Assembly (NCBI GenBank): GCA_025618425.1
Contig: CM046844.1
Coordinates: 7,343,847-7,407,846, forward strand
Source of the DNA: Heliocidaris tuberculata
Taxonomy: Eukaryota > Echinodermata > Echinoidea > Camarodonta > Echinometridae
Direction: 5' to 3'
DNA length: 64,000 nt
The notes under the pieces are model-generated. The model did not search any database. It had not been told where the DNA came from and saw only the letters and a program-made list of their open reading frames with translations. The translations under genes and the position numbers were made by a program. Below are positions 61,399 to 64,000 of the stretch, piece after piece (the first letter of the stretch is position 1; each line of letters opens with the position of its first letter).

Positions 61399-62110
61399 CT
61401 ATCTTATCTCTCTCTATTGCTGGACACCTCTTCCAATCTCCTTTCTTTCCCTTCCATTTCTTTTATTTTTTCCTTGTATAAAACATATTAACGAATAGCA
61501 AATACCTCATCTTCTCTCTCTATTGCTCGCCACATTTTCCAATCTTTTTTATTCCCCCTTCTATCACTTTCTTACTCCTAGAAAACATGTTGAATAGCTC
61601 ATACCTCATCATCTCCATCTATATCTGATTACTCTCCTTTCAGTAGGACAACGATTAAAATTTGAAACATTATGATATTAAGGTGAAAGCTGCTAACCAA
61701 TTAGATGCTTACACAGCTTCTGCCGTAACATATTACAATGTCATCGTGTTGTTGAGACCGGAATTTGTAAATATGTCTGTTCATAAGTATCGTGTACGTG
61801 TCGTATCATGTAAAAGTAATAACGTGTTATGTCACGTGTCATGTCGTTACGGATGTTTTGTCTTTTCCCGAGGCATATCAAATAAACTATGAATAGTAAT
61901 GTCTATCGAGGAACCATTAATAACAATGTCAGGGATCGCTAACGACTAATCCAAGAAAAGCCTTGATCGCCCTAAGGCCCCTAACGATATATTTCTGCTT
62001 TCTTTAGATTACGAGGCCGACATACCGTATTTTGTCTCCATCAAATGACAAAAATTAGGTATGAACTTGATAATGATGCATTTGAGGAAAACTGAAGTCG
62101 AATTTGAGCT
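61399..62110 (+). repeat. Orphan receptor upstream unit, copy 2 (no receptor follows)
   Basis: Contains a duplicated sub-block (tctctctattgct.g..ac at about 61409 and 61518), tacctcatcatctccatcta, gtaataacgtgttatg, cgaggcatatcaaataa and tagattacgaggccgacata. It matches the upstream units of receptors 2 and 3 but runs straight into copy 3 instead of a coding region. Confidence 0.7.
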
Positions 62111-62129
62111 AAATTCAGTTCATTCGAAA

Positions 62130-62804
62130 AGAAGCTTGTTGCTGAATAGCTTATACCTCATCATCTCCATCTATTTTCGTCCCCTCTCCTTTCAATAGGA
62201 CTATTAACACTACATACGATTAAAGGAAGTGCCTAAGCAATTAGTAGCTAAACAACTTCATCTGTAAGAATCGATTCGTGTTGTTGGAACCGGAGTGTTA
62301 ATGGGTCGTTTTAATGTGTTCAAAGGAAATGCCTAAGCAGTTAATAGCTAAACAACTTCCTCCGTAAGAATCGATTCGTGTTGTTGGAACCGGAGTGTTA
62401 ATGGATCTTTTTAAGGTGTACATAATTATGTACAGTAATAATGCGTCATGACACTTGACACGTCGTGGTGCGTGTTTGATAATCTATTCCAAAGGCATAT
62501 AACTATTGGAGATAGCTGGATAATCTAGCAAAACATCGATAGCTCAAAAATATATTTCTCCTTCCTCCAGATTATGAAGCCATCCTACCGTTTAAATGAA
62601 ATAACAAGATTATTTCATAATGCACCTGAGGAAAACTGCATCAAAGTGGAATCAAATTCAGTTCACTCGAAAAGATACCTGGAGGCCATGCCGTATACCC
62701 AATGATTAGGCTGACCGACTGTAATATACTGAGGAATATTTTTATGGTTAATACTTCCATAAACGTATATTCTCCATTAGGAAACACTGCTTGTGAAAGC
62801 CATT
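62130..62804 (+). repeat. Receptor upstream unit, copy 3 (5' of receptor 3)
   Basis: Same block order as copy 1 (tacctcatcatctccatcta, gcaattagtagctaaacaac, cagattatgaagccatc, gaaaactg, ggaggccatgccgtataccc). It contains a 100-bp tandem duplication (62221-62420). Confidence 0.75.
62221..62420 (+). repeat. 100-bp tandem duplication
   Basis: aaaggaagtgcctaagcaat at 62222 recurs as aaaggaaatgcctaagcagt at 62322. Both units end near gttggaaccggagtgttaat. Few mismatches. Confidence 0.9.
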
Positions 62805-63737
62805 ATGGAATTTGTAGAGATCCCAGTAATAACGCTTCTGACTTTATTTATTCCATTGATCATTGCTGGAAATGCGTTGGTAATGTTGTCTGTTTACAAA
62901 AATGAAACTCTGCGCACACCAACAAACCTGATACTTGCGAGTTTGGCATTTTCTGATTTTCTGGTTGGACTTATTGCTACCCCTCTGGAAATCATAACTT
63001 TTAATAACCTTTTCGCCTGTACATTTGATCAGTACCTGCGGGCTCTCCCCACGGTCTTAACTGCAGGAGTCGCCTTTTTTCATATCATAGCGGTTACAGC
63101 TGACCGTTTCATTGCGATTACAAGACCACTGCGGTACAGTAATATCGTTACCCCTTACCGTGTTGCCTGCGGTATTGCAGTTATGTGGATCTTTATGAGC
63201 ATATATGTTACTGGCCGTATAGTAGTATCTGTGTTAGAAGGCAATAATGAAACATCAGTCCACTGTTACGGAGATAATTATATAAATGCCAACCGTACAA
63301 CAATCGCTTTTAACTGGTTTCAAGTAATTGTCTACATTTTGATAATCACCTGTATCATTTTGTTCAATGTTCGTATATTACATATCGCAGTGAAGCAATC
63401 TCGAACCATTGCTAACAGAATGATCGTTTATCCTCACGGACCAGGAGCCCAAGATGGATTTCTACAGCTGAAGGCGTTTAAAACAATGTCTCTAGTGGTA
63501 GGAATCTTTATCATCAGTTGGTTTCCATACCTGATCTTCATAGTCCTAGCACTGACAACCGAACTCTCTGATGCTGCCAGATTAGTCCTTATTGGACTGG
63601 CATACGTATCCTCCTCCTTTAGTTCTCTCATCAACCCATTTATATACTGTTACAGGGATCGTCAATTTCGAAACGCATTCCTAGTTTTAACGCGAACCCT
63701 TTGCAATTCCATTAAATGCAGCTTTTCTGCCGAATAA
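62805..63737 (+). CDS. Class A GPCR (receptor 3), single exon, intact
   Basis: ATG at 62805, 310 codons. Seven-helix receptor with a nearly absent N-terminal tail. GNALVMLSVYKNETLRTPTN spans TM1 to TM2, SLAFSDFLVGLIATP is TM2, FACTFDQ carries the TM3 Cys, TADRFIAITRPLRY is the DRY-equivalent, HCYGD the loop 2 Cys, KAFKTMSLVVGIF and WFPYLIF are TM6, SLINPFIYCYRDRQFRNAF is TM7-helix 8. NET and NRT are possible glycosylation or loop sites. The TM2 TPTN..L.SLA..D..VG and TM7 NP..Y.YR..FR..F patterns resemble adenosine and biogenic amine receptors; the ligand is unknown. AATAAA overlaps the stop codon (63733-63738). Confidence 0.9.
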   Translation: MEFVEIPVITLLTLFIPLIIAGNALVMLSVYKNETLRTPTNLILASLAFSDFLVGLIATPLEIITFNNLFACTFDQYLRALPTVLTAGVAFFHIIAVTADRFIAITRPLRYSNIVTPYRVACGIAVMWIFMSIYVTGRIVVSVLEGNNETSVHCYGDNYINANRTTIAFNWFQVIVYILIITCIILFNVRILHIAVKQSRTIANRMIVYPHGPGAQDGFLQLKAFKTMSLVVGIFIISWFPYLIFIVLALTTELSDAARLVLIGLAYVSSSFSSLINPFIYCYRDRQFRNAFLVLTRTLCNSIKCSFSAE

Positions 63738-64000
63738 ATTCACTGTTGATGATATTGATTATTTTATAGCGCTATATCCAATTTTAAACTGATCAAAGCG
63801 CTTCACAGAATAAATTAATCAATTCATGAAAGCTTGCAAAATTCAATATATAGGTATAGTACAGTTAACTCTGATATAAATAGGTACGTTTTAAAATGCT
63901 TTTTGAAACAATTATAAAAATAAAAATAATATTAATGATAATAATAGAGGGTAATTTCATGTGGTAACGTATCTCATGTACCCGGGCCACTGTAATGGAA
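63738..64000. other. 3' flank of receptor 3
   Basis: A short repeat-like block (tatagcgctatatccaat, then aaagcgcttcacagaataaa) resembles SINE/LINE tails elsewhere. Nothing else seen. Confidence 0.4.

Overview
The window is eukaryotic, AT-rich and intron-rich, and dense with short inverted-repeat transposons. It contains a tRNA-derived SINE, a LINE of the CR1/L2/Crack/Daphne type, a Penelope-like element remnant, pogo- and hAT-type MITEs, and a cluster of intronless rhodopsin-class receptors. The frequent ACATGTA motif, the repeat types and the receptor cluster fit a marine deuterostome, most likely an echinoderm. This is inference: no marker gene settles the species.

Region 1 (1-35.7 kb, + strand) is the 3' part of one large gene that I assign to the AFAP family (actin filament-associated protein 1 and AFAP1L1/AFAP1L2). 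Fifteen exons with matching phases can be read. They encode an acidic segment, a first PH domain, a second PH-like domain, two tandem-duplicated tyrosine/proline-rich exons, a Lys/Glu tract followed by a Thr-Pro-Ser repeat, a coiled coil and a short basic/serine tail. The 5' exons lie upstream of the window. The introns are filled with MITEs, several of them flanked by TTAA.

Region 2 (35.7-53 kb) has no host gene I can support. It holds a SINE, a nearly full-length LINE whose endonuclease domain is split by a TTAA-flanked foldback element, a triplicated purine-rich unit, a pogo-like MITE, and a Penelope-like GIY-YIG remnant between two 299-bp inverted arms that look identical.

Region 3 (53-64 kb) is a decaying tandem cluster of single-exon class A GPCR genes: one on the minus strand with a frameshift (53.2-54.1 kb), a minus-strand fragment (55.1 kb), a plus-strand ORF that lost the DRF (DRY-equivalent) motif through an exact 24-bp deletion (59.8-60.7 kb), an orphan upstream unit with no receptor (61.4-62.1 kb), and one apparently intact receptor (62.8-63.7 kb). 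Only the last looks fully functional.

The strongest overall pattern is a set of at least eight foldback elements bounded by TTAA, in at least three sequence groups. One inserted into the LINE so cleanly that the LINE frame continues across the single remaining TTAA. All readings were made by eye, so splice sites and repeat ends need transcript or repeat-library confirmation.
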